Assembly: GCA_963978545.1 (NCBI GenBank) | Contig: OZ021727.1 | Coordinates: 54,696,487 to 54,760,486 of the forward strand | Source of the DNA: Linyphia triangularis | Lineage: Eukaryota; Arthropoda; Arachnida; Araneae; Linyphiidae | Reading direction: 5' to 3' | DNA: 64,000 nucleotides | Shown here: positions 1 to 10,390 of the stretch, in pieces | Position numbering within the stretch: position 1 is the first letter of the stretch | Layout of the letters: each line of letters starts with the position of its first letter | The notes under the pieces: model-generated | Database searches by the model: none | The model's input: the letters and a program-made list of their open reading frames with translations, nothing else | What the model was told of the DNA's origin: nothing | Translations under genes and position numbers: made by a program

Positions 1-505
1 ATTTCAACCGGTTAATCTGAATTTATCTGACATTTTATGTATGGTGTATGAGTATATGTAGAAGTTAGCATATATAGGTAAAAAAATATGACCCATTACC
101 TTCATTATCACAAAATTGGTGTTTATTTTTTTTTCTTAAAAATTATTTGTTATTCCAACAAGAATTAACTGGTAACATATAATACCATAGAAGTTGGACC
201 ATCATGAGATGTTAAGGTGTATTCAATGCTCAAAATTCTTATGTATTGCGTGAGCATTGCAGCAAGAAAATTGTCCAAAATATTTTGAATAAACTATTGT
301 ATACGAACATATGACCATTGAATTCAATTCAATTTGTTAAATAAATTAATAGTATTGCTTTATTTATGTTATCTGGAATCTATTAATCTATCTAAAATTA
401 AATCGATTGTAAACCATATTATATTAGAACATAATAAAACTGACTTTTTTCGTATTATATCTGCAAAAATACCCTACAATTATTGATACAGTTCATTCTG
501 AAAAA
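1..505. other. AT-rich intron, nothing recognised
   Basis: This is AT-rich sequence with no open frame or repeat that I can support. By position it belongs to the Dscam intron 3' of the FNIII-3 exon at 4453. The Helitron inserted at its right end, after an A. Confidence 0.5.
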
Positions 506-528
506 TCTCTATATATATAAGGCAAAGC

Positions 529-566
529 CCTCACTCACTCACTCACTCACTCACTCACTCACTCAC
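529..566. repeat. (ACTC)n microsatellite in Helitron 5' region
   Basis: About nine CACT/ACTC units follow the Helitron's left end directly. The second Helitron copy has only about two or three units at the same place, so the tract has changed length between copies. Confidence 0.85.
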
Positions 567-592
567 TGACTCACTCATCACTAATTCTCCCA

Positions 593-2072
593 CTTCCCAC
601 ATAGTCACAACTCTGAAAATCGGCACAAATATCAACAATGGTAAAAATAGAAAAAGTAAACTATTCCGATCTCGATTAACCCACTTTAAGGGGTCGAAAA
701 GGGGTTAAACGTTCCAAACGGGGGACATTCGAAAATCCTACTTCCCACATAGTCACAACTCTGAAAATCGGCACAAATATCAACAATGGTAAAAATAGAA
801 AAAGTAAACTATTCCGATCTCGATTAACACCCTTTAAGGGGTCGAAAAGGGGTCAAACGTTCCAAACGGGGGACATTCGAAAATCCTACTTCCCACATAG
901 TCACAACTCTGAAAATCGGCACAAATATCAACAATGGTAAAAATAGAAAAAGTAAACTATTCCGATCTCGATTAACACACTTTAAGGGGTCGAAAAGGGG
1001 TCAAACGTTCCAAACGGGGGACATTCGAAAATCCTACTTCCCACATAGTCACAACTCTGAAAATCGGCACAAATATCAACAATGGTAAAAATAGAAAAAG
1101 TAAACTATTCCGATCTCGATTAACACACTATAAGGGGTCGAAAAGGGGTTAAACGTTCCAAACGGGGGACATTCGAAAATCCTACTTCCCACATAGTCAC
1201 AACTCTGAAAATCGGCACAAATATCAACAATGGTAAAAATAGAAAAAGTAAACTATTCCGATCTCGATTAACCCACTTTAAGGGGTCGAAAATGGGTTAA
1301 ACGTTCCAAACGGGGGACATTCGAAAATCCTACTTCCCACATAGTCACAACTCTGAAAATCGGCACAAATATCAACAATGGTAAAAATAGAAAAAGTAAA
1401 CTATTCCGATCTCGATTAACACACTTTAAGGGGTCGAAAAGGGGTCAAACGTTCCAAACGGGGGACATTTGAAAATCCTACTTCCCACATAGTCACAACT
1501 CTGAAAATCGGCACAAATATCAACAATGGTAAAAATAGAAAAAGTAAACTATTCCGATCTCGATTAACACACTTTAAGGGGTCGAAAAGGGGTCAAACAT
1601 TCCAAACGGGGGACATTCGAAAATCCTACTTCCCACATAGTCACAACTCTGAAAATCGGCACAAATATCAACAATGGTAAAAATAGAAAAAGTAAACTAT
1701 TCCGATCTCGATTAACACACTTTAAGGGGTCGAAAAGGGGTCAAACGTTCCAAACGGGGGACATTCGAAAATCCTACTTCCCACATAGTCACAACTCTGA
1801 AAATCGGCACAAATATCAACAATGGTAAAAATAGAAAAAGTAAACTATTCCGATCTCGATTAACACACTATAAGGGGTCGAAAAGGGGTTAAACGTTCCA
1901 AACGGGGGACATTCGAAAATCCTACTTCCCACATAGTCACAACTCTGAAAATCGGCACAAATATCAACAATGGTAAAAATAGAAAAAGTAAACTATTCCG
2001 ATCTCGATTAACACACTTTAAGGGGTCGAAAAGGGGTCAAACGTTCCAAACGAGGGATATCCGAATGTTCCT
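593..2072 (+). repeat. 148-bp tandem repeat array, 10 units, inside Helitron 1
   Basis: Units begin with CTTCCCACATAGTCACAACT at 593, 741, 889, 1037, 1185, 1333, 1481, 1629, 1777 and 1925, a constant 148-bp step. They differ at only a handful of sites (for example CCCACTTT/ACACTTT/ACACTATA, GGGGTT/GGGGTC), so the array was homogenised or expanded recently. The homologous array in the second Helitron also has about ten units, but its units are far more diverged. Confidence 0.95.
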
Positions 2073-2469
2073 CTTCCAATGTAGTCATTTTTCTGATATT
2101 TTTTTGCAAATGTTAAAAAAATAAGTCATTCCAATATCGATTAACGAATTTTTAAGGGATGAAAAGACGACGCAACATTGAAACTATACGAGGATTAACT
2201 TAATGTCTAATTAACTTAATTCCAATACAGCTACTACTTTGAAATTTAGAACTAAGAGCAAACATAAACACAATAAACTATTCCAGTTTACTATTCACAA
2301 TTATAAATTTCGTTTAAAATGTCAACAAAGGAAAGTTCCTATTTTGATAAATCAATTTGTCGGAATCGAAAAGGGAGCAAACGTCTGAAGTGTAGAATAC
2401 ATGAATGTCTTTTGATTGCTAAAATGCTAATGGTAAAATTTCGTAGCGCAGCACGGGTATTCAGCTAGT

Positions 2470-2858
2470 ACTTATATAAAACGGTTTGATTTTCTAATAA
2501 TATAGAATTTTTTAATAAAATTCTTCCCGGAATATTTAAATATATATATGTGTGAATATTTTTATTCTTTATGTGTTCTAATATAGTTACATAATAAATT
2601 GTCCGAAAACATTTCCTGTTTTCGAAAAAATATAGCATGAAACAAGTTGAATGATTTTTAAAACAAATGTTCATACATTTTTGGGTCTTACATTCCAATT
2701 TTATCCAAAATTTTATGCCTACGAAAAAACAAAAAATATGTGTATACCGTATATACATATAAATGAATATTATAATTTTACAATGATAACTTTTACAATA
2801 TTTAAACGGGATATGGACAGTACATGTGTACTTTTTTAAATACAAAATATATAAATAA
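2470..2858. other. AT-rich intron between Helitron and solo LTR
   Basis: The open frames on both strands here are low-complexity AT-rich shadows with no domain resemblance. I see nothing else. Confidence 0.5.
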
Positions 2859-3054
2859 TGTTACGAATTTTGGTATATTTGTAAATATTTCGTAGTGCTA
2901 ATTTTGTAAATAGATAAATTTCTGTACATTTCGCATAAGGCAATGCAATGGTTTGTTTCCCTGCAGTGAGCATATCAATGCCTGATAACGGGTTTTACAG
3001 AGGTAACTCTGGGAAGCGAGTTTCAAGGGGCAGGGCATTTAACATTATGGTAAT

Positions 3055-3150
3055 GGGAATCTCGCCAAATTGGCGAGATAGAGCCAAGTTGGCGACGGTT
3101 TTGGCGACTACTTTTTGTCGCCAAATTTGGCGACCATTTGGCGACATTTT
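3055..3150. repeat. Cluster of TTGGCGAC/GTCGCCAA motifs in solo LTR U3
   Basis: Several direct and inverted copies of TTGGCGA/TCGCCAA are packed into about 95 bp, including CTCGCCAAATTGGCGAG, which is palindromic. They lie just upstream of the LTR's TATA box, where LTR enhancers or binding sites usually sit. Confidence 0.7.
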
Positions 3151-3264
3151 CGGTACATTTATGGGTACATGTATCCCATGTACATGTATAAGGACTTTTC
3201 GACTACAATCTGGAAAGTTCTCCAAATGTCTATCTCTGGAATATTCACGAAAGTTCCCCACTCC

Positions 3265-3272
3265 TATATAAG
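3265..3272 (+). promoter_or_regulatory. TATA box of the solo LTR
   Basis: TATATAAG followed by a GC-rich start region fits an LTR core promoter, about 290 bp before the LTR's AATAAA signal. Whether this relic promoter is still active inside the Dscam intron is unknown. Confidence 0.6.
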
Positions 3273-3620
3273 CGCGGCCTGAGTTGGTTAGTAGTTAGTT
3301 GTCTCTCAACGTTCATTGTGAGAGCTGTATTCCTGACTTGAGTTAGTTCTTGGATTTTGAGTCACTGAATTAATTGACTGGAGATACTGAGCATTCTAAA
3401 GCGAACTGTATTGCATTGTCTTTTGCGACGATTTAGCAGTTGTTTGTCAAGTTTTTAACTGCTGTTTTGTGCTCTATTGAGGTGAAAAGAGCTGTATTGT
3501 GTCTACTAGAACGAGAAGTTCTGGAGCTGTAAGAGAACTGTGAAGAGTTATTTTGGAATAAATTTCTGCAAGTTTTGATCTGCTTTGGCGTCAAATCTTT
3601 CGAACCCGTACAACGCAACA

Positions 3621-4452
3621 ATAAGTACATAGTACTGCAGATGACAAAAATGTATGTAATTTTTTTTTTTTTTATAAATATAAATATAATTCACGCAATT
3701 TCAAATACTATTATTTGCAAATAATTCCAATAACATTTATATACCGTTATGTGGACAAATAACTTTTAAATTAAGGAATCATTTATATTATTTTTATATT
3801 TAATGTATAAATATTTTCATAACTAGAAATAAATATACGTGTAATATAATAAAATTATAGTATTAAATTAAATATGTATTTTGTAAGTGTCTTGTTTAGT
3901 GTAGATAAAAAAATTAATATATATAATAGATTGAATAGTTATTGGAGGACATTTATCAGTTGAAATAATTTCTTTTCTTAATAAATAATATATAATAATA
4001 GAGAAAATTTTAATTTACACTCGTCTTTACAGTCATCTGGATATCAGAATTTAAAGAATATATATGGTTCTGCCATCTAGTGTTAATATTTAGACATATT
4101 TAGGATCAATATCGAATTTTCCCTTTTTAAATAAGTTAATATGTAATAAAATAATAACTCATTCCATCAAACTATTTAAATTTTCTTAAATGTGTTTTTC
4201 GTTGTAAAAGGGAGAAAATACACTAGGCATTTACAATTTGAATTTACCGAGTTATCAAGATTGCAGACGAAATTTATCTAAAATGTGTATGCTTGATTCT
4301 GCCATCTAGTGACGAGATTTTAAAATATATACTAACATAATAATACTTTTATAGATTTCGTATACTTTAACGGTTATTTTTTGCCATTTATTAAAGAAAT
4401 TTCCTCAAAAATAAATATAAATTCAAACTGGGAAACAATAATTTTTTATTAC
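3621..4452. other. AT-rich intron downstream of FNIII-3 exon
   Basis: No gene is seen. The short phrase TTCTGCCATCTAGTG occurs twice, near 4069 and 4289, each in a similar AT-rich setting. This suggests an old local duplication of about 220 bp period. Confidence 0.5.
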
Positions 4453-4638
4453 CTGAACCATCGGTTTTTGCGGATATAACATCACTTGGTTGCCCTTTGC
4501 CCATGCTGTTGTAAGCTGTGATGTAAAATTTATATGGAGTCCCACAATTTAAACCAGTGAATTTGTGATTGGTCTTTTCTGCAGGAAGTTGTACCTCTGA
4601 CCACTCTAATCCTTGCTCTCGCCAGTGAAGGACATAAC
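4453..4638 (-). CDS. Dscam: Dscam exon: second half of FNIII-3
   Basis: This 186-bp exon encodes strands C' to G of a fibronectin type III domain. Hallmarks are YVLHWREQG at the start, the LNCGTPYKFYITAYNSMG stretch (the F-strand Y-x-A-x-N pattern) and ISAKTDG at the end. The acceptor is CTAG before GTTATG and the donor is G|GTAATA. Entry and exit are both phase 1, and the entry completes a Gly codon with the last G of the exon at 15640. In Dscam proteins FNIII-3 lies in the membrane-proximal ectodomain after Ig1-9 and FNIII-1/2. The intron separating the two halves of this domain is 11.0 kb because it holds a nested transposon cluster. This is the most 3' exon that I can find in the window. 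Confidence 0.88.
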
Positions 4639-5084
4639 CTAGATTAAAAAAAATAAAACATATATTTAAATAAAAAATTACTACAGTCAGGACACTTCAC
4701 GCTTTTGAAATTTATGCTGAATTTTATATGTTGATAAGCAGCGATTGAAATATAATTTATTGATGCCTTATATGAATATAGCACGACTCATTTGATCTTT
4801 GCTCATGCTGTTTGATATGATGTTGCCATGACTAATCTATATTATAATTTCAAGTTGATTGCGCGTTTTCGGTATAGGTTTTAAAGTTCTTGTAATCCTT
4901 GAAAACAATTACAAGTGTAACATTTGTTTATGGACATGTTCTAAATTTAATTTTTATCGCTGTACCATTGAAGAATTTGGGCAGTAATATGCTATGTTCT
5001 TATGTTAAATTGTTTATAAGGTAAGGCTTATACAAACAATAATTTACATTTTAAGGTCGACTTGTTTTGTTGTTTTTGTAGTTA

Positions 5085-5116
<32 letters not shown>

Positions 5117-5408
5117 CATTCGATATATATTTTTGTGTGTGTGATTTAGGTTTTTGAGGCTATTTCTACCGAAATTATACTGATAAAACCCTTCAATGAG
5201 CTTTTTTTAAACAGCAAAAATGTTTTTCAATATTTTTTAAGCAAGGAAATATGTTTTTAATACAAAATCAAGGAGTTAAAAATTTCAACAGTATAAAAGA
5301 AAGGTGAAAAGGAGTTTTATATAAAGTAGAAAGCACTCTACCCCATAAATAAGAGTGTGTTATCGAAGAGAATGTGTCCTTTCAATATCGAATAACTTAG
5401 TACAGCTT
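4639..5408. other. Intron between FNIII-3 halves, left of LTR element
   Basis: AT-rich with a poly(T) tract at about 5089-5116. No gene is seen. The LTR retrotransposon target site duplicate AGCTT occupies 5404-5408. Confidence 0.6.
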
Positions 5409-5665
5409 TGTCAGTGGCTGTCTTTGCTTGTGTTTGAAAAAATATTCAAAAACACATCCGGTTACCAACGAACCGCCATTTCACTTTATTTTTCGAAAAC
5501 TAACTTGATACAACTGAAACATATTTCCTTATTTTTTCAAATACTTTCTCGTGAAACAATGTTTACAAAATTTATAAAATCCGTTTGTTATATTTTAAAT
5601 TTACAGTGGCTGGTATCTAGCAAAATAAACATATATAAACTCATTTTATATTTAGAAACCTTACA
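5409..5665 (-). mobile_element. 3' LTR of Ty3-like element with copia-like order
   Basis: On the minus strand this repeat begins TGTAAGGTTTC and ends CTGACA. It matches the 5' LTR (14814-15140) at roughly 80% by eye once a 70-bp insertion in the 5' copy is removed. A purine tract (5666-5681) abuts its start, as expected for plus-strand priming. AGCTT follows its end at 5404-5408 and is repeated beyond the other LTR at 15141-15145. The divergence between LTRs marks an old insertion. Confidence 0.88.
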
Positions 5666-5681
5666 CCTCCCCCCCCCCCCC
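5666..5681 (-). promoter_or_regulatory. Polypurine tract before 3' LTR
   Basis: Reading on the minus strand, thirteen G residues followed by AGG lie directly before the LTR's first TG. This is the expected place and composition for the primer of plus-strand DNA synthesis. The long G run may have expanded after insertion. Confidence 0.8.
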
Positions 5682-5871
5682 ACACTTAGAGTTATATTAA
5701 ATCATAATTTAAAATAATCAAACCTTACACACACTGAATACCCATAAAATACTGATAAGAGAAAATTATGTAAAAAGAAACTAAAACAAATTGAATTGCA
5801 GCATCAAATATAACAGCACAATTAGTTCACCTTACAAATCAATACGTGAGATATTGCCTCTAGTTCAGTCT

Positions 5872-6198
5872 CTATAGAGCATAAGCATTGCTCAACTTCA
5901 GACCTTTGACATAAGTTATCTTAAGGTTAAAACGTTGAAGAGCTAAAACCCGACTTTGGAGTCTAGGGCTGGCTTTGAAGAACCGAGTCTGACAGGAATA
6001 CATACATATTATGGTCATCATTCGGAATATCCCCGCTCCGAAAAGTATTGTTTCAAATTGCTTTAGAGCCCAGATGATGGCAACAGCCGCTCGTTCAATA
6101 ATAGACCGTTTATATTGAGCTTCATTAAACTTTTGGCTTTCAAATGCTATAGGATGGATATTACCATTTGCATCAGACTGGCTTAAACAGCCCCTCAC
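5872..6198 (-). pseudogene. RNase H domain fragment of the Ty3-like element
   Basis: About 108 residues match the C-terminal two-thirds of a Ty3-type RNase H. They show the IAFESQKFNEAQ substrate-strand region, the YKRSIIERAAVAIIWALKQF helix carrying the conserved Glu, and the ITYVKGLKLSNAYAL tail corresponding to the usual K-x-N-x-x-A-D-A-L end. The aspartate of that tail is lost. RNase H degrades the RNA strand during reverse transcription. The frame is broken upstream, so this is a relic. It sits last before the polypurine tract with no integrase after it, which supports the unusual domain order. Confidence 0.85.
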
Positions 6199-6345
6199 AG
6201 CATACTGCGAGGCATCAGTGTATAAATAGAAAGGCTTGCAAATTTAAGGCACATTCAGTTGAAATGCTGCACGCAATGACTCCTTTAACTGGCGAAAAGC
6301 AGTATCTGCATCTTTTTGCCACGGTAGCTCATTGGGAACCAGTTT

Positions 6346-6471
6346 TTAAGTAAGTTCTGTTAACGGCAGTGCAATGACTGCAAAATCGTGTATATATTGC
6401 CGATAATAGTTGTTAAGTCCTAACGCACTTCGTAGCTGTTTCTTGGTCTTGGGTGTTTGCAGACTAGGGCG
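6346..6471 (-). pseudogene. RT connection segment, cut from RT by a DNA transposon
   Basis: The sequence includes TPKTKKQLRSALGLNNYYR and a downstream YIHDFAVIALPLTELT. This is the typical Ty3-type segment between the RT palm/thumb and RNase H. Its N-terminal side is interrupted at about 6473 by the left end of the inverted-repeat transposon. The RT piece at 9222-9608 resumes on the other side. The spacing of the two pieces matches an ordinary RT once the insertion is ignored. Confidence 0.85.
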
Positions 6472-6906
6472 TATCGAACAAAACTTTTTTTGGAGATTCA
6501 AAATTTCAAGTCCATAAAAAGTTGCCAATATGCTTATATATTTACCAAAATTTTTTTTAGTTCAATTGAAAAGTATTTAGGTATCCCGGAATGGATCTGA
6601 AGATTGATGTTTTTTGACAAAAAAGAAGATTTTTAATGTTCTTTAAAAACAAAAATATACAATAATTTTTATTTTCAAGAATAAATATGCAAAGTTAAAA
6701 ATATTAATGAACACTTAAAAAAAATATCTACCATTTAACATTTAGGTCTTCAGGAATCTATATGAAAACCTTAATTTTTTGCAGAATACAGATATTTTTC
6801 TATTTTCAACAAATTACTTTGTTTAGATTCAATTATTTTATTTATAGTCTAGGTATAGTAGTAGAGCATTTTGAAATATCGGAATATTATTTTAAGATAC
6901 AGCATA

Positions 6907-8200
6907 TGATTAACTCAAGTGTTAAGTCATGTCACTTCTGCAAGATCTTGAAGTCTCCAACCAACAAAGACTCTAGGCTTGAAGCATGATGGTAACGCTC
7001 TTGAAAATGATTCAATGTCACAGAGTTTGAGTGATGAAAGTGTACTTGATAGTAAAATGCTTCTACCTGGGAAAAGCCAAAAAGTTCAATTATTTCAGTG
7101 AAACATGGGCTGCCCAGAAAATTTACTATCTTTTCCTAGAGAATATGATCGTAAAGTCATATTTATAGAATAAAAGATCAATTTGAAGTTGTTCTTTGGC
7201 GGGATTTAAAAGTTTAAGAAATACAATGTTGTCGAAGGTTTTTCATGAAACTGAAAATACAACCAAGGAATCGCCGACTAAACGGTATAGTGGTTAGCGT
7301 GCTGGCTTCTAGACCGCGAGGTTGCGGGTTCGAGTCCCGTGTTAGGCATGGGAGTTTGTAAATGTATGTTGGCTTGTCTAATGACGAATGTTTCGGCGCA
7401 TTATAGCCCTCGTGTTGCTGACGGTGCCAGATAATCTGAATACAACCAACCAACAACCAAGGAATCTGTTCAACTCTTCGTTCCTCTTTATAATCGAAAG
7501 GATGAAGCAATAAGTATAGAAATTGTAAGTAGTAAATGTGGTAGCATAAATAAACGAGAAAAACATGTATCTTTGGTGTAAAAACTATATCAAACATATT
7601 TTGAACAAGCAACTTCTGACTATGACTCTGGACGAAACATAGTATCATCATTACAATTTATGAAAGAAAGTTGCATTGATAAGAAAACTATTCAGGGTCT
7701 TGGTTATGATGGTTTTGCATGAAATACTAAAGTCTCTAAATGGTCAATTTCATTATTCGAAAATACTTTAAAATAACCAGTACAAGTAGTTGTTTGTTTA
7801 CTTCATTTAAACAAATTACCTCTTAGGAAAGTTGTGATTGCTCTCGATGGTCCGATTTCTTGACGTATTTATTTTACTGTTCAACAGGAAAATGTTTAAC
7901 AAGTTATCGAGATTTACCAGCTGCTGAATACTGTGACATATACTGTTTTTCAGGAGTTGATTTTAAGAAGTTGAACACTGACCATAAATTATGGAAAATA
8001 TGTTAGACTGTACTTACAAGCAAATGCACCGAAGGTTTAGCAAAGCAGAAACCTTTAAAACATCTCAGTCAAGATGACTGAAAATTGCAAAGTCGAATTT
8101 TACGTTTATATATTGTATCACTTTATCCAAACCCGCAGTTGAAAAAAATAGCTGAGTGTGTAAAGGAAATTTATATCGCCTTATGGTTTACAATATGTCA
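6907..8200 (+). pseudogene. Degenerate transposase-like gene in the inverted-repeat element
   Basis: With the SINE removed, broken frames on the plus strand can be followed from a short N-terminal piece (KSCHFCKILKSPTNKDS, near 6925) to a central part. The central part contains GLGYDGFA, then NTKVSKWS, HLNKLPLRKVVIALDGPIS, and RILRLYIVSLYPNPQLKKI near 8090-8150. The order of these motifs matches the relic at 55.6-57.0 kb, so the two belong to one family. I do not recognise a named superfamily. I have a memory of similar unannotated arthropod proteins, and I infer a transposase from its position between inverted repeats. It has many stops and is inactive. Confidence 0.55.
7273..7452 (+). mobile_element. 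tRNA-derived SINE, copy 1
   Basis: This 180-bp retroposon has an internal RNA polymerase III promoter: box A-like GGTATAGTGGTTAGCGTGC and box B GGTTCGAGTCCC. A shared body (TTGGCTTGTCTAATGACGAA) and a short CCAACCAA tail follow. It is flanked by the 14-bp duplication ACAACCAAGGAATC (7259-7272 and 7453-7466). A second copy at 24991-25169 confirms both ends. It would depend on a LINE reverse transcriptase supplied in trans. It inserted into the left arm of the inverted-repeat transposon, making it the youngest layer there. Confidence 0.92.
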
Positions 8201-9221
8201 TATAATGATGATACTACGTTTCGTCCAGAGCCACTGTCTGAAGTTGCGTGTTCAAAATATATTGAATATAGTTCTTAAACCAAAGATACATGTTCTTCTC
8301 GTTTATTTATGCAACCACATTTACTACTTACAGTTTCTATATTAATTGCTTCATCCTTTTGATTTTATAAATAAGGAGATAAATAGTTGAACTAATACCT
8401 TGATGGTATTTTACCCTTACACGAAAAACCTTCGATTTATTTATCACCACTGCCTGGTTTTCTAGAGTTGCAACATTAAATCCCTCAAAAGAGCTCTTGC
8501 TAACTGTGGTTCTGCTCTAATAGAAATTGGATCTACATCACATTTTCTAGAAAAAGAGAGTGGATTTTTTGGGTACAGGCACAACCCTTGTTTCACTGAA
8601 ATAATTGTACTTTCTGTTTTTTCCCTGGTAAAAGCATTTTACTATCAAGTAAATTTTCATCACTCGAACTCTGTGACATTGTATCATTTTCAATAACGTT
8701 ACCTTCATGTCTCAAACCCTTTGTTGGTTGGAGACTCAAGGTCTTGCAGAAGTTACATGACTTAAACTTCAGTTTAGTATACACCATATCATAAAATGAT
8801 ATTCCCGATGTTTCAAAATGATGTACTACTATAACAAGACAATAAATAAACTAATTGAAATTAACCAAAAGTATGGGTTGAAATCGGAAAAATATCCGTA
8901 TTTTGTAAAAATATTAAGATTTTCATGTATATTCCGGGAGACCTAAATATTAAATGGCAGATATATTTTTTTATTACTGTTAAATAATGTTCTAAGCTTT
9001 ACATTTTTAATCTTGAAAATAAAAATGTTCTTTATATTTATGTTTTTAAAAAAAATATTTTTTGTCAGAAAACATCAAACTTCAGATCCATTCCGGGAGA
9101 CCAAAATATATTTCAATTGAACAGATTTTTTTTTTTTTTGGTAAATATGTGAACATAATGGCATTTTATTTAGCTTAAAATTTTAAATTTCCCCAAAAAG
9201 ATTTTTTCGATTACAGACTGC

Positions 9222-9608
9222 TTACCCCTTGATCCTCTCCGAATCTGGTTCATGATTACCAGACCCTATTAAATGTCCTAAATATTTCACTTGAAACTTT
9301 GCAAAGCTGCACTTTTTTAAGCCAAGCGAAAAGTATAACTTATTTTGCCTTCTGAAAATGAGTTTTAGATGTCCAATATGTTTTACCCAGCTGACTGAAA
9401 ATATTGCTAGGTCATCTATGTAGACACATGAAAAGTCAGAGTAATCTTGAATAGCTTCTGGTATCGCTCGTTGGTATATGACTTCCGCATTTTTGAGACC
9501 GAATGGATGGATTGGCATTGGATTGGCGTCTGGAATTGACACACTGTTCGAATTTCGAAAGTCATTGCATAATCTCAGGGACACGTCCTTTTGGTTAACG
9601 CATACCAT
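9222..9608 (-). pseudogene. Reverse transcriptase fragment of the Ty3-like element
   Basis: About 128 residues show Ty3-type RT blocks: LRLCNDFRNSNSVSIPDANPMP, then HPFGLKNAEVIYQRA, the catalytic YIDD box in CVYIDDLAIFS (residues 63-66), KKCSFAKFQVKYLGHLIGSG, and EPDSERIKG. The segment between the DANPMP and HPFGLKN blocks is too short. The motif A region, which normally carries the first catalytic Asp, is missing by an estimated 45 residues, so this RT cannot work. It lies downstream of integrase in the element's own direction. Confidence 0.87.
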
Positions 9609-9609
9609 A

Positions 9610-10390
9610 GGATGCGCAATCTCACTTTATGTAGCTTCAATTAAGTCTAACTTTAATAATTCTTTGATTTAAGCATACACTTTTTGCTTTAACCCTTCTG
9701 GAACTCGGCAAGACTTGGGTTTGATAGTTTCTTTATAACCTTTAATCCGAATAGTATGCTTTCCTACTTTAGCTCTCCGAATCTAACCAGAAAACCAACA
9801 TTCAATGTCCACTATTAACCTATTTAGTGCACTTCGTTTCTCTTCTACCAAATGATTCAGCTCCACTTTCCTTAGGTAACTTTTTTTGTCTGTTTTCTAA
9901 ATATGGGGGTTTTATACAGTTCTCCAAACTTGCCATCATCTTCGAACACAATTCCCACTGTCTGCGCTCTAACTACCTATTCCCTGAGTTTACTAGCATG
10001 TAGAAGACTCAAATTGTTCTCTGGCATCCTCACGTGATACGAGTCTGGATATTTCACTTCACACTTTCAATTGGACCATTCCATCTATCGTATAATATGT
10101 AGGTTGAATCAGGGATCAAATCCACTACAAGATCTCTCTTTTTGAATTCCTTGTATCATCTTTAAAGATTATAATGATGTACATAGCTCTCCTGTTGCCG
10201 CTTTGTAATTAGTTCCACTCGTTATGTTGCTATTTCAAGTCTTGCCTTTAGCTCCTGAAGATATGTGGTGCTAGACTTACTTAGATCATAAAGTTCAATC
10301 ATTTTTTCTGTAGAATTTAGAATAGCTAGATGTCCTCTTGGCTCCCTCCCATTAATTAAAAGAAGTGATGGTACTCAAGTGGTAGAATTC
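9610..10390 (-). pseudogene. INT C-terminus to RT N-terminus linker, unreadable
   Basis: By position this part of the LTR element should encode the integrase C-terminal domain and the N-terminal part of RT. I see only short broken frames with several stops on the minus strand and no motif firm enough to name. Plus-strand frames here are shadows. Confidence 0.5.

Larger units (their letters stand above)
506..2468 (+). mobile_element. Non-autonomous Helitron, copy 1
   Basis: The element starts with TC (TCTCTATATATATAAGGC), ends with CTAG (GCACGGGTATTCAGCTAG), and sits between A (505) and T (2469). This is the Helitron signature of 5'-TC...CTAG-3' at an A^T target with no target duplication. 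A second copy at 12312-14243 has the same two ends, so the boundaries are well fixed. After a (CACT)n tract, the interior is a ten-unit 148-bp array (593-2072), followed by about 400 bp of unique 3' sequence shared almost base for base with the other copy. No Rep/helicase open frame is present, so it would have needed an enzyme supplied in trans. Strand follows the TC-to-CTAG orientation. Confidence 0.88.
2859..3620 (+). mobile_element. Solo LTR of a Ty3/gypsy-like retrotransposon
   Basis: A 762-bp block, richer in GC than its surroundings, begins TGTTACGAATTTTGG and ends CCCGTACAACGCAACA (TG...CA). It is flanked by ATAA on both sides (2855-2858 and 3621-3624), a probable 4-bp target duplication. 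It has LTR promoter and processing signals in the right order on the plus strand: TATATAAG at 3265-3272 and AATAAA at 3557-3562. No gag or pol lies alongside, so the internal part was probably lost by LTR-LTR recombination. Family is not certain; the start and end motifs resemble arthropod gypsy LTRs. Open frames inside are not genes. Confidence 0.75.
6474..9211. mobile_element. Long-armed inverted-repeat (foldback-like) DNA transposon relic
   Basis: The two ends are inverted copies of each other. TCGAACAAAAC...TATTTACCAAAA on the left corresponds, in reverse complement, to TCGAAAAAATC...TATTTACCAAAA on the right. The homology continues for roughly 0.9 kb per arm (6474 to about 7657, excluding a SINE; about 8175 to 9211), with perhaps 20-25% divergence. 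TA flanks the left end and lies within a base or two of the right end, so a TA target is possible. The arms contain coding-like sequence, and the roughly 0.5-kb single-copy centre continues it. It inserted between the RT and connection segments of the older LTR element. Confidence 0.78.

Noticed and set aside
593..2072. Regular repeats considered as a CRISPR array
   Set aside because: The whole 148-bp unit repeats without variable spacers, the array lies inside Helitron ends, and the genome is eukaryotic.
2948..3630. Open frames inside the solo LTR
   Set aside because: The region has LTR ends, TATA box and poly(A) signal in order; the frames show no protein similarity.
7273..7345. tRNA gene on the plus strand
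   Set aside because: Box A and box B are good, but the acceptor stem does not pair, and the sequence is the head of a SINE with target duplications and a second copy.
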